The notes: generated from the sequence alone by a model not told the origin. A stretch of DNA of 64,000 nucleotides from Struthio camelus (GCF_040807025.1 NC_090942.1:69923787-69987786), one strand, 5' to 3'; counted from the stretch's first letter, positions 13,686 through 24,929 are shown. Numbers and translations: made by a program.

Positions 13686-16600
13686 TGGATAGGGGGCCTC
13701 TTCAGAGAGTTGATTGTACAGGAGCCAGGTCTGAAATATTCATCCACTAGCTCAGTGTCCTTCTGAAGTCAGAAGACTTCAAACTATCTCATAAAAACAC
13801 AAGTAAATGAGATTAAAAGGGCTTTTAAAAAAGGAGGCAATCGGAGAACAAACTAGAAAACATGACATCTGTTCTCTTCACAGTTTATTTTCTTGTGTAA
13901 CGTTGGGCCAGACATTTATTCTCTCTTTTTTTCCCAATTGTAAGATTACTACGATAAGCATTATTATATGTTATTGGTTTAATGCCCCAAAATCTTAATC
14001 AGGATCAGGGCCTGAGTTCTTCACAAAAATATAAGATGCAACTCCTGCTTATTCTGATTTAAGACAATGCAGAAAGGTGAGGGGAACTGGATGGAAGGAA
14101 GGATAAAGGCAAAGAATGAGATCATGCAATTATATATGCTTGCTGTATGCATAATTGGCATCAGCCTTCCATTCTCTTTTCATTTCTATTAAAAATTAGA
14201 GTTATTCTTCCCATAGTGTAAAAGAGGAAATTAATAAGGACTAAAAATTCCTGTGATGCTCTGAAAAAAGGGTAAGTTGGGAATAATAGTTCAACCAGCC
14301 TTAGCCCCTGATGTAGCCTATTCTGAAATGTACTTATTTTGTTACCAATGTTACTTTGCAGAATAGTGTAGTCTTGACTAGTTGATGAGGAGGTAACAAG
14401 TTTTTCAATATAAAACTCCGTTATATATTAAGTTCCAGCAAAAGGTTTCCTTCTTCTAGCTTTCTCTTGCTCACTCTAAATCAAAGAATGTATTAAACCT
14501 AATCTGGAAAGCTTACTTCTTGTGATGCGTTCCTTTCAGATAAAACTGCCAATTTTATGCATATTAGGAGCTTAACTTGGTCATTCGTGGTCTCATGCAG
14601 TTCTTGAGAGGCAACTCTTATAAACTAGTGTACACGTCTGATGGCATTATAAAATAACCGAACTCTTAACTATTTATTTTAAGGAAATATAAATATTTCC
14701 TTCAGAACATGTGGGATTAGTGAGTAAAGATTTTAGAGCAGAGTGGTTTTTTGTTTCATTTTACTTCTTTTAGCAAAGATGGGGAAAAAATGAAAGGGGA
14801 GATATAAACAAACTGTTCTAATTGTGTGCTGGAGGGATAGTTTAAATAACAGTATAACATTCTTCTCAGCTTCTATAACAAAAAATTTTGTCAAGAAACT
14901 GCAAACATAACAAACATCTTTTACACTATGTTGATTCAAAACCTATCTAATTTTAGTATCCCCTGAATGAATTAATGCTCTCGATTGTTTGCTGCGGTCA
15001 CTTCACCTATTTTACTGCTTCTGTTCCATTAACATTCCACTGCAGTTAAGGAAGCATTGGAGGGCTTATATTCAGGAGACCACCCATTACATACTGCTAC
15101 AAGTATTTGGAATATTCTGCAACAGTATGGAGCTTACAAACAGTGGTTGTCACACAACCACTTTTAAATTAAAAGCCTTTTGAATAAGTATTGTGTGCTA
15201 GCCCAAATCCATGTGGTTAGGGAGGATTTAATTTATACAGTATTTAAGAACCTTTCCAGGATGCCTTTAATATCTCTCCAGCAAAATAACACTTTGTTTC
15301 GCGCTTCAGAACTTCTGTAACACTTTAATAAAGTCTAAGTAAATGAGCTTTTGGATGTCCTGGGAGAACGATTAGTCAAGATGGAAGCATAATGAAATGT
15401 ACAGTTTTAAAGTTGATGATTTAACCAATCCAATTAGGGTCTGCGTAACATTTGCTTGTGGTGTTTTGATGATGATTTTTATGGAAATAAAGAAAGAGCT
15501 ATTCTGGGCAATTAGTTGGAACTAATTTTCTTTTAAAGGAGGGTTTGCAAAGAATAGCTTTAGGTTGCCTGAATGCAAGGTTTAGGTAGTACAGAGATGT
15601 AAGGCTGGATTAACTGTAGTCCTTAACCATCCGTTTCTGGAATTTGGGGTTGAAATCTAACATTGCTGCATATGGAAGATGTCTTTAACTTAGTGCCCAT
15701 TTGAATTCACCACAAAATCATTATTCAGCTAAAAACAATTACCAATTGTTTTAGCAGGAGGCAGTGGGAGAACTGCAAGTTGTGGAGCATATAAAATTCC
15801 AAAAGTTAAAAGTGTTGCAGTTGAAAGAGAGGCTGATGGCTGGGTGAGTTGTGATTTTCTCCATTTTGGGGGAAAAAAAAAAAACATGAAAAAGGGGAAA
15901 AGAACCCCACAAAGTTTGCATTATAACCTGAATCACTTACTAAGCAGATTTAGCCCCCTGGCATGAAAAGACACATTGTGCAAAGTGAAATGCTTGACGT
16001 TGTCTGTAAGGTCAGTTACTGACTATATTAATGAGTTAACCTAATCATCTTCCTTGCAGCTAATACATAAGACCTTGTATTTTTAGACCATTTTAGCTCA
16101 TTACTGACTAGTGATTTTTGTAGATCATCCACAATTTGACAGAATTCTTAAGCGTTGTCCTTTGTAAATTTACATCAGTAATTTTCTACACTGACAAAGC
16201 AGATTTAGAAGTCTTGAAACGCATTGTGAAATGTAAAAAGAGAAGGAAAGAACTCTGTATTATGTCTCCTACATTTCCTTCGTGTTTTTCTTTTCTGAGC
16301 TCAGTTTATGACTTTTATATTTGGAATTGGTTGTACTGGCTAAATATATTTTTTCTGTATTGCTTTCTTATTTTGACTTGGTGTAGTTTTCATTGTTTAA
16401 TAATTAGATCCACTGAGGTTTCATAATGCCAACATTCTGTAATCCTTCTAGTCATTGTAAAATATTTCTCAACAGCTTGTGCAAATTTAGTCTTTTTAGA
16501 GTCCATCCCTTAAAAGAAAGTCCTTCCTCCTACTTACTGTAAATCTCAATTTATGTGGGGTACTTAGTTACGAATAAGATATAGGCTACATATTCTTGAG

Positions 16601-19429
16601 TATTTTGTAGAACTGTGTTAGAAGTTCAGAATGGTAATAATTTCTTTTTCTTGTTGTTGTTGTTATGTAAGCAATTAGAAGTATCTAAGATATACTCAAT
16701 AGTGTGAATGGTGCCTTTTTTTGACCAAGTGTAGACCGATTGGATAAAAACTCATTTTTCGTTGTAGATTTCCTTGTAGGCATTATTGGATCATTTCTGA
16801 TGTTTGACTAGTGATTGTAGACTATTGTTAATGGTGAATATTTTGCTTTATTTTCCCTGTGTTTCTTTATTTGCAGTAGCTCATAATGAACTGCTATGTT
16901 TAAATGTCTTTATATCAGTACGTAGCCCAATCTAGATAGCCCCAATTATTTCTTCTCTAAAACAGAAAGAGTACAACACTTTTTCATTAAATTCAGGTCT
17001 TTTTGGCTCTTATGGCATGGTCGCCAATTGACCTTTTCCACTTCTGAGGAACAGAGCCTACTTCTGTATTGAAATTCTGAGAAGTTGTTAGACCTTCCTC
17101 AGCACACTAATTAGTGCTGTGGCCCTGTGTCCATGATGAAGATGACATACAGATTCTTTACAGGGTCTTGCGGACACGCACAAGTTCTCTTCAAGTCTGA
17201 GAAGCATATTTGCGTTTTCTTTTTATTTAGGGTAAATGTCTCTTGTGTTGTTTCAGTCTGTTTAAGCATTTGTTTCCTACTACACTTCAAATTTGTGCAT
17301 GAATTCATACAATGCTACATAGTAATCATTAAGCCACTAACCACCTATTTACATTAAGAAATGGCAAACTCTCACATTTCTACAGTTGAAATTAAAAAAC
17401 ACCATTGCCACCACCCACTGAAATCATGTGTACAGATTACAGCTGAAAGCTAAGATGAGCTAGGAAGATTTAAATAAAATCACATTTTCAGATATCTAGC
17501 TTACTTTCTAGAAGCTTCTGTAGTCTAGAAAATCAAAACCTACTTTACGGCTCTCATTTTCGTCTACTTATTTCTCCCTCTGTCTAGTGACAGTTTATTC
17601 TAGTTATTAGCCACTTTCCTGTCCAGTTGTCAGTGCCTTCATTCTTTTCTCTTCCCCCGGCTAGCTCTAACAGTTCCTGTTGTTTCCCAATAGTGGGCCA
17701 TAACATGATTTAGGAGACCATACAAATATCCTGATAAGTCTCATCATTTTCCTTCTAACTTTTTGGAATTGTGTGTTGACGTTTAAATATAAAAGCTAAT
17801 GACTGAAATTTCAAAGCCAAGTAACAACTGCTGCTAAAATTTCAAAGGGAAATATGTGGCTAACTTTCCGAAGTTGACTTTGAAAAGCCATGGTTCTGAT
17901 TTTATACATTTTCAAAATTTTGTGTGCATTTGGCACTGTTACGGATTTTAAGAAATGAAAGCACCTAGAAATCCTGGTCATCAGTCCTGCTTTTCCCTTC
18001 CATCCCAGGTCTCTTGCCTTCTCTGTATTACAGCTGACTGGTAGGTCTGAAAGGTCTGCGGTTTCCTGACCACACTTTCAATGGCTTTAGACAGGACTAT
18101 CAATTACTTTCATTCCAATTAAAATTAAAGAGCTGAAACAAAATTGTCAAATAAAGAACATGTTTTAGGAATCTATATTCATTATAGATGTGAACAGTTT
18201 TTGTGCTTTTTTTTTTCTCAGCAACAACCAGGAAGGTGAAATGGAGAAGATGGTATTTACATTTTTAGGTGATACAAAGTTCAGAAAAATCACAATTAGC
18301 TTTGAGAACAATTCTAAACACAACAGTACTGATATATGAGAAAAGTTTGCTATCACCAATATTTGATTTAAGATAAATACATTTTAGTCATGCAATGCCA
18401 GAAAAAAACAGTATTTCCAATACACTGTATATGGCCCAACAGAGCAGTACTGCACAAATGACGGAACTTGTGTTAAGGGTATTAGGGTATGAATAAGGGT
18501 TATTCATGCATGATGATTATTTTAATGTACCAGGACCAATCAAGCTTTTGCATTCAGGTTTGAACACTATTTTAAAGGAAATAGACGCTAGACAGAAAAT
18601 AATTATTTAAATGCTTTGAAAAAAGAAAGACCAAGTTCTTCATGCACCAATCGCAGTGTTTAGATCCCATTTACTTAAATCAGTGACAAAAAATCACCTA
18701 GTTTTCAGTGCAACAAGGTGCTGATTCTTATGGAAAGCCTTGTCTGTTATTTGGTGGAGGTGCAAAAACTGAAATCTGGAAAAAATCACTTTCAGGAAAG
18801 TAATGAAGAGCTCTGGCACTGTTTCTCTGAGCTGGCCCTGAAAGAAGTTGCATTTGTATTGTGAGCCTTAATACTGTTTCTGGGGATAAATACATTTCTC
18901 TTTCACTTCTGAATAATTTGTCGTCGTATTTTATAGTGAAAGACATAGCTGCCAAAACAGTGTGAATATAATCTATGGAAATTAGATAGTTTGATAATTT
19001 ATGCAGTAGGCCCAATGAACAACCTAGCTCGTGTAAAAAGAAGTGAGAGTGCTTAAAAAGGCACTTCAAATAATTTTATAAATTATAAAAATAGTTCAAT
19101 GCAGAGTTACTGTATGTTCTTGTTTGTTCTCGTCCTATTACGTTCTAGCCCCATCTTTAAAATCAGCATTGCGATATCTCTTCCTTTTTGAATGGAGGGA
19201 ACACTCTGCTCCGCAACCGCTTTGGTGATTTCTGTTTTGAAGGAAGATGCTGGTTCTGATAACTGGATTTTGAAGAAGCTGTTGTGCCCAGTATGCTCTC
19301 TATATGGCTGGGTAACAGGGAAGGAGTAGTACGTTGTATGCAGAACAAAGACATTCCTGACACGCAGAATGCACAGTTGCATGTTTAAATTATGTACTCT
19401 ACAAATCATCCTTGACATTTTGTAACTTT
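13686..19429. other. Non-coding stretch, nothing recognised
   Basis: About 5.7 kb of AT-rich sequence with a short (TTG)n run near 16650-16666 and no feature I can support. Open frames are short and lack codon structure or protein similarity. It could be upstream flank of CACNA1C or intron between exons 1a and 1b. Confidence 0.6.
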
Positions 19430-19710
19430 AAATAGCTGTTTCTCAGAATCTCTGTCTTGGTACTTTATATGGCTCCCATTACTATTGTTCTCAGAGCAGT
19501 TGCAGAACTACTTTTCTCCTCCTAGCATTCCTCTGAGGTGGAAAACTATTATCTCCACTTTACAGCTAGCTTAAGGCTGAACAAATGTTGGATCATTTGT
19601 CCGATCTATAGTCATCTGCTTAAAGAAAGTCTATGATTGAGGATATATTCAAGGCTGGTCTGAGACTTACCCTAGTGTCCTGATCGTGAGGCCATCCATT
19701 TTACCTTTAA
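19430..19710 (-). repeat. MIR-family SINE relic, reverse orientation
   Basis: The sequence follows a reverse-complement MIR in order: 'GGCTCCCATTACTATTGTTC', then 'CTCTGAGGTGGAAAACTATT', 'ATCTCCACTTTACAGCTAGC', and near the far end 'GGTCTGAGACTTACCC...GTGAGGCCATCC', matching the MIR 'cccaggtctcctgac...taggccatcctgcc' tail. Divergence is high, as expected for an element that predates the amniote radiation. Confidence 0.75.
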
Positions 19711-21533
19711 AGCTGTTGGCTACCACATCAGAAAGGGACAACAAACTTTCTGATGGTTCTTGTATTGAAAGAATAATTCTTTCATAAATCTTTTAAGATC
19801 TTTTGCTCACCTGTAAACTCATCTTTGGGCTGCATGTGTAGTTATCTAGCTCCATTTGAAGAAAGCAAAATGTGTTCCTCTTCAGAAGGCCTAAAGGCTT
19901 TTCAAACCATCAGACAGTCATCAGTCATTCAAAAATAATAGAGAGTCTTCTAATTCCCTCAGGCTGTACGCTTTGCCTTTGGAGTCCTGGCCCAGAACTT
20001 ACGTGATCAAACTGCTCAGGAGCCAAGGGCCGTTCAGAGAAGGGCTCTTGGCCGCTCTGAAGTCTCCAACTGCTCATCTGGAATCCCTAACAAAATCCCT
20101 TCTTCACTATCTCTAGGAAAAATAGAAAGAAAATGAATGTATTTTAGAGCAATTGAATTTTCTCATTTTCTAAGGAGGGCAACACCTTGGGTGCTCTACT
20201 GAGCGAGAGATCTGTTATTAAATGTGAATTTAAGCAATCACCAGTATTAAGAAAAATCTTACAAGTGCTTTTACTTCAAATGCAACTTTTTTTACTAAAC
20301 CTATTCTCATGAACTACATTTTCTCAGTGCACTTTGACAATACAAATGTTTTAGGGGAAGGCATGATGCTCACTCTTATGTCACCTGACTGTCCTTCATT
20401 AGCAGATGTCTCCATCTGAATGTTGCAGTCAGTTTCTTTACACTTCTTTTTATAGAAAATTATTTGCATCAGAAATGCTGAATAAGGAAAGCTCAAGTTA
20501 TAATACAATTTTATTGATGCTAAAGAAATTAATGCCAGCTAATATTCTTGTTTCTTGTTCTATTTTTCTTCTGTGTTTGATTTTTGGTAATTGGCCCAAA
20601 TTGTGTCCCACAGTGGGAGCCTGGCAAAGAGAGAGGGATGAAGAATGGAGAAGAAGATTTGTAGGTGGCAGGGACAGCTTGCGTATGTGGCTGCATACGT
20701 ATGTGAGCTGGCATAAAGCAAGGCTATGTGGATGCTGTTTAACTAATATAGTATACGAGCCCTTAGCTAGCTAAGAATGTGATCCAGTAAGGGCAAAAGA
20801 AATGTTTGCAGGTGCCCCAGTGGTGGTTGATTTCTGTGCAAGAGCAATCAGCATGCACTTAATCACTTCCTAGGAGATTATGTCTGTGAAAGGGTGAATC
20901 ATACAACTCTTGGTTGACTCATGGCTTGAAAAAAATGGAATTACCACAATCCAAACTGGTAGGAATTTGTGTTCATGAGGAGAAAAATAAAATGCTTGTT
21001 TACACAACAAATTTAGGAAGAGGATACTTTACTGTTTAGTCCTTTTACAATGATGAAGGGAAGAGTGGGTTTTTCATTTTTACAAGAAAGAGACAACTGG
21101 AATTGAAAAGGAAAGCTAATATATTGCTATTCCATTTCTAGCTATGATCTTGCTTGATCTCATAAGTTAAATAGGGTAAGTGCATGTGACGTTATTAGAG
21201 GAAAAACTAGGCAATAGAGGACAGAGTATTTTAGTTGCTCGGAGGACCTCTTCCTCCTGACTCAGAAATAAAGCTGCATCTCTACATGCTGTCAATGGCA
21301 ATATGTTGTTGGTGAACTACCTTTTGGATAGCAGCTAAAGCAGAAGTTATGATCATCAGTGGTTATTAGAAACCAAAACGACCTGTCTTAGGGCTAGTGC
21401 ATTGGCTGCATCCAGATTTTGGTAAGTGCTTTACATCTAGTCCAGTTTCTCTTGTAGTTCCAAGTGGATGGTATATTTTCTTGCTTTTTTGCCTAAATCT
21501 GTTAGGTGTTGCTGTTTTCTATTATATTCTGAG

Positions 21534-21561
21534 CTTTACCTGAGAGACAGCTCAGGTAAAG
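21534..21561. repeat. Perfect 11-bp inverted repeat
   Basis: The left arm 21534-21544 (CTTTACCTGAG) and the right arm 21551-21561 (CTCAGGTAAAG) are perfect reverse complements separated by AGACAG. The right arm contains a donor-like CAGGTAAAG, but no open frame supports an exon here. Confidence 0.85.
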
Positions 21562-22239
21562 TGGTGGGAAGAAAAGCCTCAAAGGGAGACAGATATTTGA
21601 TAAATCCCGCTGAAATCCATTTGTAGAGAAGGCACGAAGTTCCTTCTAAAGTGATTCCTTCACAGAGTGTGTTACCAACTTTAAAATATTTGGATAGAAA
21701 TACCCTGTCTTTCTAGGTTACATGAAAAACCATGAGAAAAGAAAGAACCACTATACTTTAGTTTCCATAAATAGTATTGCATACACGTGATGTTAAATGG
21801 ATACCCTGTTACCATGAGAATTGACACCTATAGGTTTGCACAGAGGACACAATATTCTGCACATTTACCCACCTGTAACTCAGTGTTTCAGTTTCTCAGA
21901 TTGTTACAGTTTCTACAGCGGTTCTGGAGGGGTATTTTTGAACTCTGCATCTCTTGTTTAACATGGCAGCTCTGAGAGTCCAGATACATTTAGCATGTAC
22001 TGCATTCAGTTCACATTTCGTTTTAAAGAAGTCATTTTTGCTCTCTGTGGAGGCTTCAATTACAGTGGGCCAAACGACAGGGATAATTAAGGCAAGTGGT
22101 GGAATACCAGCAGAACGCTTTGGTGTTTCCACCAAGGATTTTGCAAATCCTAGCTTGATTAATCTGTTTAAACATCTGTGCATCCTCTTGTCTATGCAAC
22201 TTATCCCTGGGTAGCTCTCTCTCTTCCGCTCTGTGTGTA

Positions 22240-22429
22240 CCGTGCATGCATTTGTGCCGTGTGGACTCCTGCTCGCAATGGATCAAACACAATCACAGCT
22301 CATTCTGCCGTCTCGTTAAGCGCTCGCACATGATGCGGGCGGTAATATTTCAGCAAATTACATCGTCCTCCTTTAAATTCAGCTCACAATTGCATTCCGT
22401 AGTGGAACCGCAGGGCAGAGCCCACAACG
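22240..22429 (+). promoter_or_regulatory. Upstream shoulder of the exon 1b promoter
   Basis: A moderately GC sequence immediately before the CpG island, with CpG-containing blocks such as TCTCGTTAAGCGCTCGCAC and GCAAATTACATCGTCCTCC. It carries no coding signal. Its position and the change in composition suggest proximal regulatory sequence; this is inference only. Confidence 0.35.
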
Positions 22430-22520
22430 TTGAGAAATCGCGTCGAAGAGGGGCTGGAGGCCGGCGGCGCCCATTGCCGCGGGCGACCCGGGAGGCGCGG
22501 CGCGGTGCGGTGCCGCCGCC

Positions 22521-22545
22521 CGGCCCGGCCCGGCCCGGCCCGGCC
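22521..22545. repeat. Tandem CGGCC pentamer (5 copies) merging into a GC box
   Basis: Five consecutive CGGCC units, followed by CCCGCC which creates an Sp1-type CCCCGCC at 22544-22550. Pure G+C tandem arrays of this kind are length-variable and form strong secondary structure. Confidence 0.9.
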
Positions 22546-22608
22546 CCGCCGCCGCTCCCCTCGCCGGTCCCCCCACTCGCCCAGGCAGCCGGCTCCGGCT
22601 TGCCTCCT

Positions 22609-22616
22609 TGACGTCA
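22609..22616. promoter_or_regulatory. Perfect cAMP-response element (CRE) palindrome
   Basis: The octamer TGACGTCA is the full consensus site for CREB/ATF factors. It lies in the CpG island, about 690 bases upstream of the exon 1b ATG, where promoter-proximal CREs normally work. CaV1.2 calcium entry is a known activator of CREB, so feedback on its own promoter is conceivable. That link is inference. Confidence 0.6.
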
Positions 22617-22922
22617 TGTCTGTAGAAAGGCTTCAGCAGGCGCAGTGAAGGCAGGGAGCGTGTTAAACTTTCAGATCAAGTCAGCCGGCTCCCAGCGCTG
22701 TGCGCGGGGGGCTGCGTGCTGCCGTCGCAGCTGGAACATCTGGAAGTGTTCAGGGTGTCTGTCTGTCTGCGAGAGGCAGAGAGAAGGGAGCGAGCGTGCT
22801 GAGGGAGGGGAGGGAGTAAGGGGCTGGGACTGTGCTCTCTCTTCCTCTGCAGAAACAGCTCCCTGCCAACACAACGCGCTCAGAATGGCTTTGAAGAGGA
22901 GGAGCAGCAGCGTTTGAACATC

Positions 22923-22947
22923 TTTTTTTTTTTTTTTTTTTTTTTCC
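22923..22947. repeat. T25 homopolymer in the probable 5' leader
   Basis: Twenty-five consecutive T residues, followed by pyrimidine-rich sequence (to about 23060, with a second T-run near 23031). If the transcript starts in the CpG island, this becomes a U25 tract in the exon 1b 5' UTR. The length is probably polymorphic. Confidence 0.85.
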
Positions 22948-23124
22948 TCCTTTTCTTACTCTTGTAGTTGGTGGATTTTAAAAAAGACATTTAACCCTCA
23001 GAGGTTTGTCCTGGATGCTTTTTCTTTCCTTTTTTTTTTCCCCCTCTCTCATTTCCCCCCTTCCTGTTCTTTTTTATGGTTTAACAGCCAGAGGTGCTGT
23101 GCTAAATTCTTGGAAGGGGCCCGG

Positions 23125-23133
23125 ATGTACTGA
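23125..23133 (+). promoter_or_regulatory. Minimal upstream ORF (Met-Tyr-stop)
   Basis: ATG-TAC-TGA, 178 bases before the exon 1b start codon, in a weak context (C at -3). Two-codon uORFs can slow or divert scanning ribosomes. Being in the leader is inferred from its position between the CpG island and the start codon. Confidence 0.5.
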
Positions 23134-23135
23134 GG

Positions 23136-23216
23136 ATGCATTGCAATTTCACTAAAGGAGGCAGTAGTGGAAAGGATCAGTTTTTGGTGTTTGATGCAAT
23201 AATGGGAATCAGGTAA
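23136..23216 (+). promoter_or_regulatory. 26-codon upstream ORF in the CACNA1C exon 1b leader
   Basis: An ATG with A at -3 (better than the main ATG, which has T at -3) opens a 26-codon frame ending in TAA at 23214-23216, 86 bases before the CaV1.2 start. The peptide begins MHCNFTKGGSSGKDQ and has no family I recognise. It begins two bases after the stop of the two-codon uORF, so ribosomes would meet the pair in succession. A role in limiting CaV1.2 translation is inference. Confidence 0.5.
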
Positions 23217-23302
23217 TAATAAAAGAGGGAATTCTGCAGCTCCATTCTTCCTTGAATTTTACCAAGCCGATTTGCGGAGGGATTAATCTGGACTCGTTTT
23301 AA

Positions 23303-23351
23303 ATGGTCAATGAAAACAAGAGGATGTACATTCCAGAAGAAAACCATCAAG
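23303..23351 (+). CDS. CACNA1C: CACNA1C exon 1b: alternative N-terminus of CaV1.2 (residues 1-16 and first base of Gly17)
   Basis: This exon starts the CaV1.2 alpha-1C subunit, the plasma-membrane pore of L-type calcium channels in muscle, neurons and endocrine cells. It encodes MVNENKRMYIPEENHQ, which matches the short 1b N-terminus known from mammalian CACNA1C (the smooth-muscle and brain form). The donor CAAG|GTAAGC at 23351/23352 follows, and the split Gly codon (G|GT) is completed by exon 2, so the join keeps frame. The start context is TTTAAATGG: T at -3 is weak, G at +4 is favourable. A second in-frame Met is at residue 8. It sits between two GC-rich blocks of the promoter island. The alternative exon 1a was not found in the window. 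Confidence 0.95.
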
Positions 23352-23399
23352 GTAAGCTTGAGATTTACCTCAAAGCCTCTAGCAACCATTCTCTCCCGT

Positions 23400-24925
23400 C
23401 CCCATTGTCTGTAGTCTCTCGGTGCAGTTCAGCTGCTCCCGCTGCTGCCACAGCCAGCGGCAGGCGCAGGGGCCGGGGGAGAGGACAGGCTTTGACACCA
23501 GTTTCCATTCGGAGCGTATAGATACCATCAGTAACGGGTGTACTGCAGGGAGAGAGCCCCTCAGCCCTTCGGGGAGCGTGTGCTTCGTATGAAACCCCAG
23601 GCAGAGAAAAGTTGCTTAAGTCGCCGTCACCTTCTTCTGAAGCAGACGGGCGAGAGGGGACGCCCGGGGCAGGGGCTGTGCAGTGTGGACGGAGGCTAAG
23701 TGAAGCCGCGGGGCAGCTCGCTTTTACGTGTCGGGGGCAGATTTAACTCGCAGTGCAGCCGGGATTAGGGGATCTTTACCAATTAATGTCGTCCCGATCC
23801 TCCTAGCCCCCATCTCAGTACGGCTTCCTAAGACACCGGGAGAGGAGCCCTACCCTTCTCTTACGCTATTTCTAATCTCTCGCACGAAAGGGGAGGGGAA
23901 GGGGAATTATCTACTTACACACACACAACATACACACGCACATACGGAGACAGAATGACAGACACCGGTGAGTGTCTGTATGAAAATTAAAGTTAGGCTT
24001 TACTTGGGGCAGTGATTTCTCGACTAGCTCCTTTCGGGATCGCCCGCATCATGGATACCCAGCCGTGCTGCTGCTCCTCAGCATTAGCAAATGTACCCAG
24101 CTATTCCCTGTAGTAAAACTTTGTTTGTCCAAACTCCAGAAGTGTGCCCTCGCCCCCCCCTTCCCCGCTCAACCCCGATCTGCTGTTCCTGAAGTTATTT
24201 TTATCCTGTTACCTGCATGTTGTCACCCCCTCCCCTCCCTTCCCGACCAGCCCTGAGCGCGCACAGCGGTATTGCAGAGCAGGCAGAGCCATTTCCTTCC
24301 CTCGGCGAGAGAGGAGCAGTGCTCCAGCGGCAGCGCTCTGCCGGGGGGGGGGGGTCTTTCTCAGCAGAACCCCCCCCCCCCGTTTGTGGCCAACTTGTTT
24401 CCCCTGCCGTCCCCCTAGGGCAGCCCCCCCGCCCCGTTTCGCGGTACGTGCTCGCACCTCCGCTGCCCGGGCTGACTTGTCCGGACGGCGATCGGCGGCG
24501 GCGATTTAACAGCTGGGTTTGGTGCGGGGGCGCCCGGGCGGCGGGGACCCCCAGCCCGGCCCGCTGAGCTGCCCAGGTGCCCTCTCCCGGGCCAGCCCCG
24601 GCAGGGGCGGCAGCCGGGGACGGGCGTTATCGCTGCAGCAGCTCTTCATAGCGGAGGGGTTTCAGCGGTCGGCCCACCCCCCACCCCTTCCAGTTAAATA
24701 CGATTAAATAGAAAGAGCAGCACCCTCCAGGCGCCCTGTGGCGGTGAGGTGGGAGAGCAGAGGAAGCGGCCCCCGGGGCGGTGCGGAGCGGAGCGGAGCG
24801 CTGCGCGGGCTGCGAGCAGGGCCGAGCCCGCGGCACATGCCAGCGGGCGAGCTGCTGCTCCGCGGCCAGCGCCACGAAGGGGGACGAGGAGCTCAGCCTC
24901 CATAGCGATATGCCAACGCTATGGC
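23400..24925 (+). promoter_or_regulatory. Downstream CpG-rich block in the start of intron 1
   Basis: G+C and CpG rise again about 50 bases after exon 1b and stay high to about 24925, with a less GC-rich dip at about 23860-24240 that includes a (CA)n run at 23917-23928. It holds an Sp1-type GGGGCGG (24604-24610), a GCGGA repeat near 24785-24799, the G12/C12 pair and an RFX-like box. It is probably part of the open promoter domain of exon 1b. The long open frames in all six phases are a consequence of base composition. Confidence 0.65.
24343..24381. repeat. G12 and C12 tracts forming a perfect 12-bp G:C hairpin
   Basis: Twelve G (24343-24354), fifteen intervening bases (TCTTTCTCAGCAGAA), then twelve C (24370-24381). 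The tracts are perfectly complementary and could form a very stable stem. Alternatively they could form a G-quadruplex on one strand and an i-motif on the other. The site lies in intron 1, about 1 kb after exon 1b. Confidence 0.85.
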
Positions 24926-24929
24926 AACC
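24900..24929. promoter_or_regulatory. Inverted repeat with RFX-like X-box
   Basis: CCATAGCG (24900-24907) and CGCTATGG (24917-24924) are perfect reverse complements 9 bases apart. The right copy runs into GCTATGGCAACC (24918-24929), which closely matches the X-box bound by RFX factors (GTTGCTATGGCAAC-type), with its first bases divergent. It lies at the 3' edge of the CpG-rich block. Confidence 0.42.

Larger units (their letters stand above)
22430..22915 (+). promoter_or_regulatory. CACNA1C: CpG-island core promoter and probable 5' leader of CACNA1C exon 1b
   Basis: A sharp rise in G+C and CpG begins near 22430, ending about 390 bases before the exon 1b start codon. It holds a CGGCC pentamer array (22521-22545), a CCCCGCC GC box overlapping its end (22544-22550), a perfect CRE palindrome (22609-22616) and no convincing TATA box. 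That fits a TATA-less CpG-island promoter with dispersed starts. The exact transcription start cannot be set from sequence. Open frames inside it are by-products of high GC, not genes. Confidence 0.7.

Noticed and set aside
18470..18510. Telomere-like repeats (AAGGGTATTAGGGTATGAATAAGGG)
   Set aside because: Units are irregular and not TTAGGG arrays; too short to be an interstitial telomere.
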